Of a DNA stretch of 64,000 nucleotides, positions 9,229 through 18,331 are shown piece by piece. Below the pieces are notes generated by a model. That model saw nothing but the letters and a program-made list of their open reading frames with translations, did no database searches and had not been told where the DNA came from. Made by a program: the position numbers and the translations under genes. The number at the start of each line of letters is the position of its first letter. Position 1 is the first letter of the stretch. The stretch spans positions 1 to 64,000 of the forward strand of contig NZ_BSUG01000020.1 in NCBI RefSeq assembly GCF_030161475.1. The letters run 5' to 3'. This DNA is from Tetragenococcus halophilus subsp. flandriensis (GTDB taxonomy: Bacteria; Bacillota; Bacilli; Lactobacillales; Enterococcaceae).

Positions 9229-9900
9229 ATGAAGACCCCATTAACAACACAAATGGAAGAAACGCTTTATTATTATATTAGAGAAAATGGCGCTGTAGTT
9301 GTCGAAGAAGTCACGATGCCTGAAGAACAAGGGATCGTTGATACGCTCAGCTGTCATTTGAACAACCAGCAGCAATTCGAATGGCGCTGTTATGAACTAA
9401 AAGTCAGCAAAGCTGATTTTCGCTCTAAAGCAAAACTTTCGTTTATTGGCCATTATAATTATTTTGTTTTGCCAGAAAATCTATATACAATGGTGAGTGA
9501 AGAAATCCCTTCTCATATCGGCGCCTTAGTTTATCACCCTTACTTGTCAGAGGATGTAGGCGCTCCTGGTTTTTTTACTACTGAGAAAAAGCCCAAAAAA
9601 CAAGCTTTGCAAGTCAATGAACAGGAATTACTCTATCGTTTGATCACCTCACAAGCACGAGAAGTAAATAAAGCCAAACAAACAGCACGTGGTTTGCGAG
9701 TATTTGGGACAAAACAACTTTATCAAGAGTTGAAAAAACGTCAACCAGAGTACGATTTGTTTGGAGGCGGCGTCAATTACTATGATCGTTTTATTGAAGA
9801 AACTCAAAGTCAAACTGTAGAAGCGCTAAAAGAGGAACTAGAAGCAACTCGAACTGCATATTTTCAATTGGAACAACGCTTTTTAGAGGAGAATGAATAA
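9229..9900 (+). CDS. PD-(D/E)XK nuclease-like protein (MmcB-like)
   Basis: A 223-residue protein. Residues about 15-95 look like a restriction-nuclease fold: an Asp in GIVDTLSC, then CYELKVSKADFR giving the D...ExK arrangement of PD-(D/E)XK enzymes, then a strand GHYNYFVLPE. MmcB-type DNA repair proteins and nuclease partners of small defence-like cassettes have this build. The C-terminal 60 residues are helical and charged. It overlaps the next gene by one base (TAATG), so the two act as a pair. Ribosome site AAGGAGGG. Substrate and biological role are not known. Confidence 0.65.
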   Translation: MKTPLTTQMEETLYYYIRENGAVVVEEVTMPEEQGIVDTLSCHLNNQQQFEWRCYELKVSKADFRSKAKLSFIGHYNYFVLPENLYTMVSEEIPSHIGALVYHPYLSEDVGAPGFFTTEKKPKKQALQVNEQELLYRLITSQAREVNKAKQTARGLRVFGTKQLYQELKKRQPEYDLFGGGVNYYDRFIEETQSQTVEALKEELEATRTAYFQLEQRFLEENE

Positions 9901-10763
9901 TGTATTACCCTTATTTCAGAGGAAAGCAGTTTGATCTATTAGCCTTGCGAGAACTGATAGAAAAAGGATTATTATCTCAAAAAGTCCAGCCTATCATTGA
10001 ACCTGTAAAAAATACTGCCACTTTTCAAAAATTTTTATTAAGCGCGCAAAACTACCAACACCCTATTTACTTGATTCAAAATCCGCAGTTAGGCGAGTTT
10101 AATACAGAAACAGGGAATATGAAATTAGAAACTTTTCCAGCAAGAAAAGCAAGTGTTGTTAGCCAGGCGCTAGAAACCATGACACAAATGTCTGAAATGC
10201 TAATTATTGACCAGCCTTCCATTGCTTTGGCAAGTGATTGGGAAAATAATCAAAGAAAAGTATTAGTCCCACCTGAGTTTCGTTTGCTAAGTAAGATAAA
10301 AGGAGACAAAATCCTTTCTTTAGATCATTTTACTCGCTTACCAAATCTCAATTTTTATCAAGAATGTCCTGATGAATTGTTTTCCACAGATTATTTAAAC
10401 TATAAAAAAAGAGGTTTTGTAGGCTTTAGTGATTTTTCAATCGATAATCGTATTTATTATGAGAAAGGCTATCCCTCTCCGATATTAAGTTTGCATCTCG
10501 TTTATTTTTTTCAAGATACACTTCGTATCCACCATTTCCTATCGTCAGAAGAAGCAGCAACACCAAAAGAGAAATTTTTAGTATTAATGGAAGAAGTAAG
10601 GTCTTGGCGTAATATTTTATGTAGTGAACAGCTCACCTTAGGGTTAGCGATTTTGTTTGATTATACTGATAAAGAAAAATTTCCTGGCATGGGCGTCATG
10701 CGTAAAGCTTCTGTCATGCATCATATGGAATTAATGAGCCGTTATTTGGAAAATAATAAATGA
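9900..10763 (+). CDS. sce7725 family-like protein
   Basis: A 287-residue soluble protein opening MYYPYFRGKQFDLLA, which I recognise as the start typical of proteins named sce7725 family. Those usually sit beside a nuclease-like sce7726 protein; here the partner is the nuclease-like gene just upstream, joined by a TAATG stop/start overlap. The family has no established function that I know of. The rest of the protein looks like a TIM-barrel-like or phospholipase-like alpha/beta sequence but I cannot assign it. The cassette lies between unrelated housekeeping genes, consistent with an acquired module. Confidence 0.65.
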   Translation: MYYPYFRGKQFDLLALRELIEKGLLSQKVQPIIEPVKNTATFQKFLLSAQNYQHPIYLIQNPQLGEFNTETGNMKLETFPARKASVVSQALETMTQMSEMLIIDQPSIALASDWENNQRKVLVPPEFRLLSKIKGDKILSLDHFTRLPNLNFYQECPDELFSTDYLNYKKRGFVGFSDFSIDNRIYYEKGYPSPILSLHLVYFFQDTLRIHHFLSSEEAATPKEKFLVLMEEVRSWRNILCSEQLTLGLAILFDYTDKEKFPGMGVMRKASVMHHMELMSRYLENNK

Positions 10764-10842
10764 TGATTTCGACCATTTAAATTTACTAGTGTAAACGTTA
10801 GTGTTACATTATAGATGGATACTAAAAAAGGAGATGGAAAAA

Positions 10843-11487
10843 ATGAGGAAAAGGAAAGTACTGACATTTGTTACATTATTCACTTCTGTTGCTTTGTTAG
10901 GTGCTTGCAGTAGTAATGATAATGAGCAAGAAGGACAACAAGCAAGCAGTACTGCGGAAAGTACAGAAATGAGCCACATGGATGATTCTGATCACCATAT
11001 GGAAGACTCAAGCGGACATATGGACCATGGCGATATGGAAATGGAGCATAACCGCAATGAAGATGAACCAGAAGATATGCAAGATGCAAGTGATCCAGAG
11101 TATCCAGTAGGGGATGAAGTAGAAGTTACTGATGCGCATATGGATATTATGGAAGGTGTTACGGCAACCATTAGCGGTGCTTATGATACTACTTTATATC
11201 AAGTGACATTTACACCTGAAGATAGCGATGAACCTATGGAAGATCATAAGTGGGTAGTAGCAGAAGAGATGGAATCTGATGATGATAATGAAGATTATGA
11301 AGAAGGAGACGAAGTAACCCTTACTGCTGATCATATGGCAGGTATGCAAGGACAAACTGCTGAAATCACGGGTGTTCATGAAGGACCAGCTTATATGATC
11401 GATTTTGAACCCGCAGACGGAAGTGAAGCATTCACCAACCATAAATGGGTTACAGAAGATGAGCTAGGACCAGCGGAAGAGGAATAA
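10843..11487 (+). CDS. YdhK family lipoprotein with two DUF1541 repeats
   Basis: A 214-residue secreted lipoprotein. The signal peptide ends in a lipobox LLGAC with Cys22 (counted from ATG 10843, chosen because AAAAGGAG at 10827-10833 is spaced for it). A Met/His/Asp/Glu-rich linker (HMDDSDHHMEDSSGHMDHGD) could bind metal such as copper. Two repeats of the YdhK domain follow, each running from a VGDEV/EGDEV start to an HKWV end. YdhK-type proteins are linked to metal or heat stress in some Firmicutes, but their biochemical role is not firmly known. It stands alone. Confidence 0.8.
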   Translation: MRKRKVLTFVTLFTSVALLGACSSNDNEQEGQQASSTAESTEMSHMDDSDHHMEDSSGHMDHGDMEMEHNRNEDEPEDMQDASDPEYPVGDEVEVTDAHMDIMEGVTATISGAYDTTLYQVTFTPEDSDEPMEDHKWVVAEEMESDDDNEDYEEGDEVTLTADHMAGMQGQTAEITGVHEGPAYMIDFEPADGSEAFTNHKWVTEDELGPAEEE

Positions 11488-11588
11488 CGACTTAGTGAAT
11501 GAAATGAATTATTTGTAGCGTTTTTTTCGATTTGTTAAAATAAAAGTAGAGCTTAAAACAGCTTAATTTGAGCAAGGAGGAAATAACC

Positions 11589-12995
11589 ATGAAGACATAC
11601 GATAAATTATTTTATGATGGCAAGTGGCAAGATGCGCAATCAAATGATTATTCAGATGTTATCAATACGGCAAATGAAGAAGTGATTGCAAAGGTGGTCA
11701 AAGGCTCTCATAAAGATGTAGATCAAGCAGTCGCTGCTGCAAAAGCGGCTTTTGAACAATGGAACAATACTTCTCCTGAAACACGTGCTAAATATATTGA
11801 AAAAATCAAAAAGGGCATAGAAGATCGCCAAGATGAAATTGCTGATACGATGGTGCAAGAATTAGGCGCTTCTAAAACATTTGCTCAAAATGGACAAGTA
11901 CCACAGTCCTTAAATGAAATTCAAGGAACGTTAGACGAATTTAAAAACTTTAACTTTGAAGAAGAAGTCGATAATGCGACAATTATTAAAGAAGGTTATG
12001 GTGTAGTTGCTTGTGTGACACCTTGGAACTATCCAATGAACCAAATTCAACGTAAAATTACGCCCGCTTTACTTGCAGGAAATACAGTTGTGGTAAATCC
12101 GGCAACCAATACGCCACTTACTGCAATTATCTATGCTGAAATTATTGAAGAAGCAGGATTACCAAAAGGCGTCTTCAATTTAGTAACTGGTAGCGGTGGT
12201 GATACAGGCGATTACTTGACCAAGCATCCAGACGTAGCAGTTGTCTCCTTTACTGGTTCAACAGCTGTCGGCAAAGGACTATATGAAAATGCTGCAACTT
12301 CAGTGAAAAAATTAGTTCTTGAACTAGGTGGTAAATCTCCAATGGTTTATCTTAAAGGCGGCGATTTACAATTAGCTGTAAAATCAGCTGCAAGTACGGT
12401 ACTAGATAACCAAGGTCAAACTTGTTCGGCACTGACTCGCTTATTAGTTCCAAAAGATGAACTTGAAAGAACTAAAGAAGTTATCCAAGATTACTATAAG
12501 GATATCAAGGTAGGAGATCCTGCTGAAGATGATACACGAGTAGGACCTATGGTATCTGAAGATCAAATGAATACTGTTTTGGATTACATTCAAACGGGTA
12601 TAGATGAAGGAGCAAATGTATTCCTTGGAGGCAATCGACTCAACCGCAAAGGATACTTTGTCGAACCAACTGTCTTTACAGACGTTACTAATGATATGAC
12701 GATTGCCCAAGAAGAAATTTTCGGTCCTGTTTTAGTCGTTATCACTTATGATACGCAGGAAGAAGCCGTTAAAATTGCCAATGATTCTTCTTATGGTCTA
12801 TCTGGTGCTGTAGTAGGACCTGAAAAAGAAGCGATGGATGTCGCTCGTCAACTAAGAACAGGAAATATTACGGTCAATGGCGGTGCTCGTTCACCAAAAG
12901 CTCCATTTGGCGGTTATAAACAATCCGGTATCGGCCGTGAAAATGGCCTTTATGGTTTGGAAGATTATTTAGAAGTCAAAGCACTGTTTAAATAA
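11589..12995 (+). CDS. NAD(P)-dependent aldehyde dehydrogenase
   Basis: A 468-residue aldehyde dehydrogenase oxidising an aldehyde to the acid. Catalytic Cys279 lies in NQGQTCSALTR and general-base Glu245 in VLELGGKS. Oxyanion Asn147 lies in TPWNYP, and the cofactor loop is SFTGSTAVGKG. The usual cofactor-binding Lys and Glu of the KPSE motif are replaced: the stretch reads VVNPATNTP, with Asn and Thr. Loss of the Glu suggests NADP can be used; loss of the Lys is unusual. ATG 11589 is preferred to the upstream TTG because AAGGAGG (11574-11580) is spaced for it. Substrate unknown. Confidence 0.88.
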   Translation: MKTYDKLFYDGKWQDAQSNDYSDVINTANEEVIAKVVKGSHKDVDQAVAAAKAAFEQWNNTSPETRAKYIEKIKKGIEDRQDEIADTMVQELGASKTFAQNGQVPQSLNEIQGTLDEFKNFNFEEEVDNATIIKEGYGVVACVTPWNYPMNQIQRKITPALLAGNTVVVNPATNTPLTAIIYAEIIEEAGLPKGVFNLVTGSGGDTGDYLTKHPDVAVVSFTGSTAVGKGLYENAATSVKKLVLELGGKSPMVYLKGGDLQLAVKSAASTVLDNQGQTCSALTRLLVPKDELERTKEVIQDYYKDIKVGDPAEDDTRVGPMVSEDQMNTVLDYIQTGIDEGANVFLGGNRLNRKGYFVEPTVFTDVTNDMTIAQEEIFGPVLVVITYDTQEEAVKIANDSSYGLSGAVVGPEKEAMDVARQLRTGNITVNGGARSPKAPFGGYKQSGIGRENGLYGLEDYLEVKALFK

Positions 12996-13061
12996 TTTGA
13001 ATAAATCATGATGTGGTAAGTTTTTGACTTACAAGTAATTGCAAGTGTAATAAAAAGGAAA

Positions 13062-13108
13062 ACGGAAGATAAGACCTTATTTCATAGGGATTTATCTTTC
13101 GTTTTTTT
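13062..13108 (+). terminator. Intrinsic terminator after aldehyde dehydrogenase
   Basis: ACGGAAGATAA pairs with TTATCTTTCGT (one G-T pair), followed by TTTTTTT. Confidence 0.85.
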
Positions 13109-13140
13109 AAATTTTATTCTTAGAGAGCTACTTCAGCAAA

Positions 13141-13252
13141 CTTACCCTAGTTTTACGAAGTTTAGGGTCACTCTGACAATATTACGCTAAATTTACAAAT
13201 TCTAGGGCTAGTTTGTCAGACTTACTCTAATTTTACAGATTCTAGGCTTACT
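13141..13252. repeat. Three degenerate 40-bp tandem units with internal palindromes
   Basis: Units start near 13141, 13180 and 13221. Each holds an inverted pair of the type CCCTA...TAGGG or CTAA...TCTAGG around a TTTAC core, and units are joined by TCTGACAA / TTTGTCAGA. The block lies between a terminator and the ATPase promoter. Spacers are not unique, so it is not a CRISPR array. Confidence 0.55.
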
Positions 13253-13321
13253 AATGGTCTTTAACGGTAATTCAATACTTTCGTTAGACGATTTCAAAAT
13301 TAAAAATATCGGAATATAAAG

Positions 13322-13350
13322 TAGACAAGATTACACTTTTTTGCTATAGT
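13322..13350 (+). promoter_or_regulatory. Promoter of the P-type ATPase leader
   Basis: TAGACA at 13322-13327 and TATAGT at 13345-13350 with a 17-bp spacer. Transcription would start near 13357, about 20 bases before the leader hairpin. Confidence 0.65.
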
Positions 13351-13379
13351 ATTTATGTATTTAAATAAAAAACAGGTTG

Positions 13380-13443
13380 AAGCGCAAGCTTTCAAGACAT
13401 CTCTTCCAAGGGTGAGGAAGATCTTGTTAGTTTGCGCTTTTTT
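13380..13443 (+). promoter_or_regulatory. Hairpin-terminator leader upstream of the P-type ATPase
   Basis: A long hairpin with outer stem AAGCGCAA / TTGCGCTT and an inner stem around CTTCC / GGAAG, followed by TTTTTT, lies between the promoter and the gene. Its position suggests that transcription can stop here before the ATPase gene. Metal-responsive yybP-ykoY leaders often precede such ATPases, but I do not see their conserved loops. The structure is also compatible with an ordinary terminator. Confidence 0.5.
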
Positions 13444-13469
13444 ATGTTTTTATCATGAAATGAGAAAGG

Positions 13470-16235
13470 ATGAAACATGTGAAGCTCTATCAACAAACAA
13501 AGGACAAAATAATAGAGGATTTTAATGTTGATTTAGACAATGGGTTAACAGATGAGCAAGTCACGCAACAACGTGAAAAGTTCGGAGAAAATAAATTACC
13601 CGAGAAAAAAGAGGACCCTTATTGGAAAGTCTTTCTTAAAAATTTCAAAGAACCTATCGTAATTGTATTAATGGGCGCAATTGTACTCTCTCTATTAAGT
13701 GCTTTTCATGATATTCAAATCCAAGGTAATATGGAAACTGGACTTGAATCATTATATGAAGCAGCGGCTATTTTTATCTTAATTATCATTAATGCATTTC
13801 TAGGATTTTGGCAAGAAATTAGCGCTCGGAAAAGTTTAAATGCCTTAAAAGAAATGAACACGCGACATACTACGGTGTTACGTAATGGTAAATGGCAAAC
13901 TGTTAATGTAAATGAAATGGTTGTCGGAGATGTTGTCAATAACCAAGTTGGAGACTTTGTTGAAGCAGACGTTCGCTGGTTAGATGTTAACGAATTACAA
14001 GTCATCGAATCTCATTTAACAGGTGAAGCTGACGCAATTGAAAAAGACACTGAAGCTATCAATGAAGAAGCTGAACTTGGCGATCGAACCAATATGGGCT
14101 TTTCTGGTTCTACAGTTTCTAATGGTCAAGGGATTGGTGTTGTCGTTGCAGTAGGACAACAAACCGAACTAGGAAATATTGCGCAAATGATCGAGTCGGT
14201 TGAAACTAAACCTTCTCCATTACAAAATACGATTAATAGATTAACAAAGACCCTTATGTGGGTTTCTGGCGCTGTGGTTGTCTTCACCATTATTGCAGGA
14301 ATTATTCAAGCAGGTGAGTTGAGCTTTGAATCGATTGGTTCCGTATTATCAACTGCAATCGCACTGGCAGTTGCCTCTATTCCAGACGCATTGCCGGCTG
14401 TTTTATCTATTGTTTTGACTATCGGCGCTAGTGCCATGGCTAAAAACAAGGGATTGATCAAGTCGTTAAACAGTGTAGAAACCTTAGGTGCCACTTCATA
14501 TATTTGTTCTGATAAAACCGGGACATTGACAAAAAACGAAATGACCGTTGTCCAATACTATGCAAATGGTCATAAGTATCAAGTTACTGGCTTAGGTTAT
14601 AATCCTAATGGTGAAATTAAAAATGAGGGATCTGATCTGGTCGCAGCTTCAAGAGATTTCTTATATGGTGCAGTTTTATGTAATGATTCTTCTGTACAAG
14701 AAAATGATAATGGTGAATATACACCTCTTGGACTTCCAACTGAAGTAGCTTTAACGGTATTAGGCAAAAAAGTAGATATTAGTCGGGAAGATTTAGAACA
14801 AGATAAAGAAATTATCCGTACGTTACCATTTTCTAGTAGTCGTAAAATGATGAGTGTCATTGTAAAAGAAGATGGAAAATACATCTTATACACTAAAGGT
14901 GCACCTGATGTTATGATCAACCGTAGTAACGGCATTTTAAAAGATGACGAAATTGATAAAACAGAAGAAGAAAAAAATAATTTCTTATCGATTGTTGATG
15001 ATTATGCAGACGATGCTTTAAGAACACTTGCTGTTGGCCAAAGAGAAATTACAGAAGATGAAGCTTTAAATGGCACAACAGATACATTGGAAAATTCTCT
15101 AATATTGACAGGTGTTGCAGGTATTATTGACCCAGCACGTGAAGAGGTTAAAGTTTCTGTTCAAACATTGCATAACGCTAATGTTGAAGTTGTTATGATT
15201 ACAGGTGACCACGAAAAAACAGCACGTGCTATTGCATATGAGCTAGGTATTGTTGATAGTAAAACAGCGCCTGTTGTTAGAGGGGCAGATATTGAACAAA
15301 TGTCTGACGATGAATTATTTGAAACAGTTAAAACAACCAATGTTTATGCTCGTGTATCACCAGAACACAAACAACGTATTGTTAAACAATTACAAAGAGA
15401 CGGTCAAATTACAGCTATGACTGGTGATGGTGTAAACGATGCTCCTGCATTGCGCGTTGCAGATATTGGTATTGCGATGGGAATTGCAGGGACAGAAGTA
15501 ACCAAAGATTCTGCAGACTTAGTTTTACTAGATGATAAATTTACGACTATTGAAAATGCTGTTAAAAGCGGTCGGACGATTTATGGTAATATTAAAAACT
15601 TTGTCCGCCACGAATTGACAACAAACGTTGCTGAGGTACTATCTATCCTTATTGGACTGCTGTTTTTCACCCAAACAATTGGCAATGTACCTGGTGCAAC
15701 ACCTACATTAACCGCTTTGATGGTACTATGGGTTAATATGATCAGTGACGCCGTCCCGTCCTTTTCTCTAGGTTATGACGTTCCAGAAGCCAACATCATG
15801 GATGAAGACCCACGTGATCCAAATGAATCAGTTCTAGCCAATTATACTTGGTCTCGCGTATTGATTAGAGGTTTCTTTATGGGACTGCTGGTATTTGTAG
15901 CGTTCCTTTGGGCCGCTCATGAAGGTATGGGAAGTAACCAAGCACAAACAGTCGCTTTCTTAACATTAGTTTATGGTCAATTATGGCACGTTTTCGATGC
16001 TCGTAGTAATAGAACATTATTTGAACGTAGTCCATTTGAAAATAAATACTTGGTAGCTGCTGTATTGTTTGCTGGAATTACTTCTTACTTAGTTACAATT
16101 ATTCCATTCTTTAATACAGTTATGGGAACAGCACCACTTGATGGATATGTTTATTTGATGGTTTTACTTATTCCTGCATTACCTACACTTATTTTGTCAG
16201 GAATCAAAGAACTATTTGGTGTAAAAATTTGGTGA
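13470..16235 (+). CDS. P-type cation-transporting ATPase (P2A, Ca2+-type)
   Basis: A 921-residue P2-type ATPase. Seen in order: N-terminal cation-ATPase domain, actuator-loop LTGEA, phosphorylation motif SDKTGTLTKN, nucleotide-binding YTKGAPD, hinge MTGDGVNDAPAL and a C-terminal bundle of six membrane helices. The M4 motif VASIPDALPAV and M6 motif NMISDAVPS resemble Ca2+ pumps, but the Asp in PDALP replaces the usual Glu, so ion specificity (Ca2+, Mn2+ or Na+) is open. ATG 13470 overlaps the GAAAGGA ribosome site; GTG 13479, eight bases downstream of it, may be the real start. A hairpin leader precedes it. Confidence 0.9.
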   Translation: MKHVKLYQQTKDKIIEDFNVDLDNGLTDEQVTQQREKFGENKLPEKKEDPYWKVFLKNFKEPIVIVLMGAIVLSLLSAFHDIQIQGNMETGLESLYEAAAIFILIIINAFLGFWQEISARKSLNALKEMNTRHTTVLRNGKWQTVNVNEMVVGDVVNNQVGDFVEADVRWLDVNELQVIESHLTGEADAIEKDTEAINEEAELGDRTNMGFSGSTVSNGQGIGVVVAVGQQTELGNIAQMIESVETKPSPLQNTINRLTKTLMWVSGAVVVFTIIAGIIQAGELSFESIGSVLSTAIALAVASIPDALPAVLSIVLTIGASAMAKNKGLIKSLNSVETLGATSYICSDKTGTLTKNEMTVVQYYANGHKYQVTGLGYNPNGEIKNEGSDLVAASRDFLYGAVLCNDSSVQENDNGEYTPLGLPTEVALTVLGKKVDISREDLEQDKEIIRTLPFSSSRKMMSVIVKEDGKYILYTKGAPDVMINRSNGILKDDEIDKTEEEKNNFLSIVDDYADDALRTLAVGQREITEDEALNGTTDTLENSLILTGVAGIIDPAREEVKVSVQTLHNANVEVVMITGDHEKTARAIAYELGIVDSKTAPVVRGADIEQMSDDELFETVKTTNVYARVSPEHKQRIVKQLQRDGQITAMTGDGVNDAPALRVADIGIAMGIAGTEVTKDSADLVLLDDKFTTIENAVKSGRTIYGNIKNFVRHELTTNVAEVLSILIGLLFFTQTIGNVPGATPTLTALMVLWVNMISDAVPSFSLGYDVPEANIMDEDPRDPNESVLANYTWSRVLIRGFFMGLLVFVAFLWAAHEGMGSNQAQTVAFLTLVYGQLWHVFDARSNRTLFERSPFENKYLVAAVLFAGITSYLVTIIPFFNTVMGTAPLDGYVYLMVLLIPALPTLILSGIKELFGVKIW

Positions 16236-16245
16236 TAAAGTTTTC

Positions 16246-16288
16246 AAAAAAGTATGTGGTGACTAAAATCATCACATACTTTTTTTAT
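16246..16288 (+). terminator. Intrinsic terminator after P-type ATPase
   Basis: AGTATGTGGTGA pairs with TCATCACATACT around a short loop, followed by TTTTTTT. Confidence 0.85.
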
Positions 16289-16397
16289 TTGGCATTAGAT
16301 AACAAAAATCTTTTTAAATCCGATAAAAACTGACCTAGAAGGCACTTTTTAAGGAAAACATGAGAAATTTATAAATAAAATTTGTTTTTAAAAATTA

Positions 16398-16426
16398 TTG
16401 ACAGTGGAAATAAAAACTTTGATAAT
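16398..16426 (+). promoter_or_regulatory. Promoter of catalase
   Basis: TTGACA at 16398-16403 and GATAAT at 16421-16426 with a 17-bp spacer, 38 bases before the start codon. No clear PerR-box (TTATAAT-type inverted repeat) was recognised. Confidence 0.75.
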
Positions 16427-16464
16427 ATGTTTGTCAGTAAAAAAATAGTGGAGGAGATTTTTAT

Positions 16465-18177
16465 ATGGAAAAAGACCCTATGGCTAAAAATGGGCTAGAT
16501 TCTTATCAAAGTAGCCGTAATCAAAATGTTGGTAGTAACCCTGAATTACAAACAAGTGCGGGCGCGCCGGTTTACAACAACGATAATACTATGACAGCTG
16601 GTGAACGTGGCCCTAGTATGCTGCAAGACGTTTGGTTACTCGAAAAACTTGCTGATTTCAATCGTGAAGTGATTCCTGAACGTCGTATGCATGCTAAAGG
16701 TTCAGGTGCCTTTGGAACTTTTACCGTGACCCACGATATTACCCAGTATACAAAAGCTAAAATATTTTCTGAAATAGGTAAACAAACGGAGATGTTTGCT
16801 CGTTTTTCTACAGTTGCCGGAGAACGTGGCGCTGCAGATGCGGAACGAGATATTCGCGGTTTTGCATTAAAATTTTATACAGAAGAAGGGAATTGGAACT
16901 TAGTTGGAAATAATACCCCTGTATTTTTCCACCGTGATCCGAAACACTTTATTGATTTAAACCGTGCGATTAAAAGAGATCCACGAACAAACATGAGAAG
17001 CCCTAACAATAATTGGGATTTTTGGACATCACTTCCAGAATCCTTACACCAAGTAACTATTACGATGAGTGATCGTGGAATTCCATCTTCTTATCGTTTT
17101 ATGCATGGCTTTAGTTCTCATGCTTATAGTCTGATCAATGCCGATAACGAACGCGTTTGGGTGAAATTTTACTTCCGTTCTCAACAAGGAATACAAAATT
17201 TAACCGATCAAGAAGCAGATGTAGTTAACGCTAATACTCGCGAATCTCATCAAGCAGACTTATACAATGCCATTGAACAAGGAAAATATCCTAAATGGAA
17301 AATGTATATTCAAGTGATGACTGAAGAAGAAGCTAGCCAATTGGACTATAATCCTTTTGATTTAACAAAAGTTTGGTACAAAGAAGATTTTCCTTTAATG
17401 GAAGTGGGAGAATTTGAATTAAACAAAAACCCGGAAAATTACTTCCAGGATGTGGAAGAAGCCGCATTTAACCCAGCAGAACAAGTACCAGGAATCGGTA
17501 TTTCACCAGACCGTATGCTACAAGCACGTGTTTTTGCTTATCAAGACGCGGCACGTTATCGTCTGGGTGTAAATCACCATCAAATTCCAGTGAATGCGCC
17601 TCGAGGAGTGAAAAATCCTCATTCCTATAGTCGTGATGGTCAAGGTCGAATGGATGGAAATTCAGGTAGTGAAGTTCATTATACGCCAAATAGTTATGGA
17701 AACTATACAGACCATAAATCTATGGGAGAACCATCGATGCAAGGTGGAGATGTAAAACATTATGATTTTAGAGAAGATGACCATGATTATTATACTCAGC
17801 CTGGCATGCTTTTCCGTAGGATGACAAAAGAGCAACAGTTGGTATTATTTGAAAATACGGCTCGTAATATGGGAGATAGTACCTTACAAATCAAGCATCG
17901 TCATATCAATAACTGTTATCAAGCAGACCCAAATTATGGTAAAGGCGTTGCTGATGCATTGGGCATTGATTTAAACGACGTTGACTTAACACCAACGCCT
18001 CGTGATTCAGAAGAAGCTAATGACAAAGCCAATGCGCGAGGTTACCAAGACTTAAACGTGCCAACAGAACCGGTTATGCCTGAAACTGCGAAAGATTTAG
18101 GACCTGAAGGGCGCGATACGAATGTAGAGGATCCGTTCTTCTTAGCAGATCCTATGAATGATCCATTCTTATTATAA
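16465..18177 (+). CDS. katA: Haem catalase
   Basis: A 570-residue monofunctional haem catalase that breaks H2O2 into water and oxygen. The essential His lies in [12 protein letters not shown], the distal Asn in [12 protein letters not shown], the catalase active-site region around [10 protein letters not shown], and the proximal haem Tyr in ARYRLGVN. Length is above the small-subunit norm (about 480-500) because of a C-terminal extension after residue 500, ending [15 protein letters not shown]. In lactic acid bacteria haem must be taken up or synthesised for activity. It has its own promoter and terminator. Confidence 0.95.
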   Translation: MEKDPMAKNGLDSYQSSRNQNVGSNPELQTSAGAPVYNNDNTMTAGERGPSMLQDVWLLEKLADFNREVIPERRMHAKGSGAFGTFTVTHDITQYTKAKIFSEIGKQTEMFARFSTVAGERGAADAERDIRGFALKFYTEEGNWNLVGNNTPVFFHRDPKHFIDLNRAIKRDPRTNMRSPNNNWDFWTSLPESLHQVTITMSDRGIPSSYRFMHGFSSHAYSLINADNERVWVKFYFRSQQGIQNLTDQEADVVNANTRESHQADLYNAIEQGKYPKWKMYIQVMTEEEASQLDYNPFDLTKVWYKEDFPLMEVGEFELNKNPENYFQDVEEAAFNPAEQVPGIGISPDRMLQARVFAYQDAARYRLGVNHHQIPVNAPRGVKNPHSYSRDGQGRMDGNSGSEVHYTPNSYGNYTDHKSMGEPSMQGGDVKHYDFREDDHDYYTQPGMLFRRMTKEQQLVLFENTARNMGDSTLQIKHRHINNCYQADPNYGKGVADALGIDLNDVDLTPTPRDSEEANDKANARGYQDLNVPTEPVMPETAKDLGPEGRDTNVEDPFFLADPMNDPFLL

Positions 18178-18197
18178 AATAAGATAATTTTTGAAAG

Positions 18198-18238
18198 AGT
18201 ATAGGTTGCTAATAATATAGCGTCTATACTTTTTTCTT
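18198..18238 (+). terminator. Intrinsic terminator after catalase
   Basis: AGTATAG-GCTA pairs with TAGC-CTATACT, followed by TTTTTTCTTTT. Confidence 0.85.
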
Positions 18239-18331
18239 TTTACAATTATAATGCATAATTTTTTATCTTTATGAACTTTTTTATTACAATAGAAATAGAT
18301 ACACAACAAAGAGAAAAACAGGAGGGTTAAA

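Noticed and set aside
13141-13252. Possible CRISPR array
   Set aside because: Units are degenerate along their full length, there are no unique spacers and no cas genes are nearby. The same holds for 19595-19766 and 47182-47300.
13380-13443. yybP-ykoY Mn2+ riboswitch before the P-type ATPase
   Set aside because: The two conserved loop sequences expected for this class are not seen; only a simple long hairpin with T-run is present.
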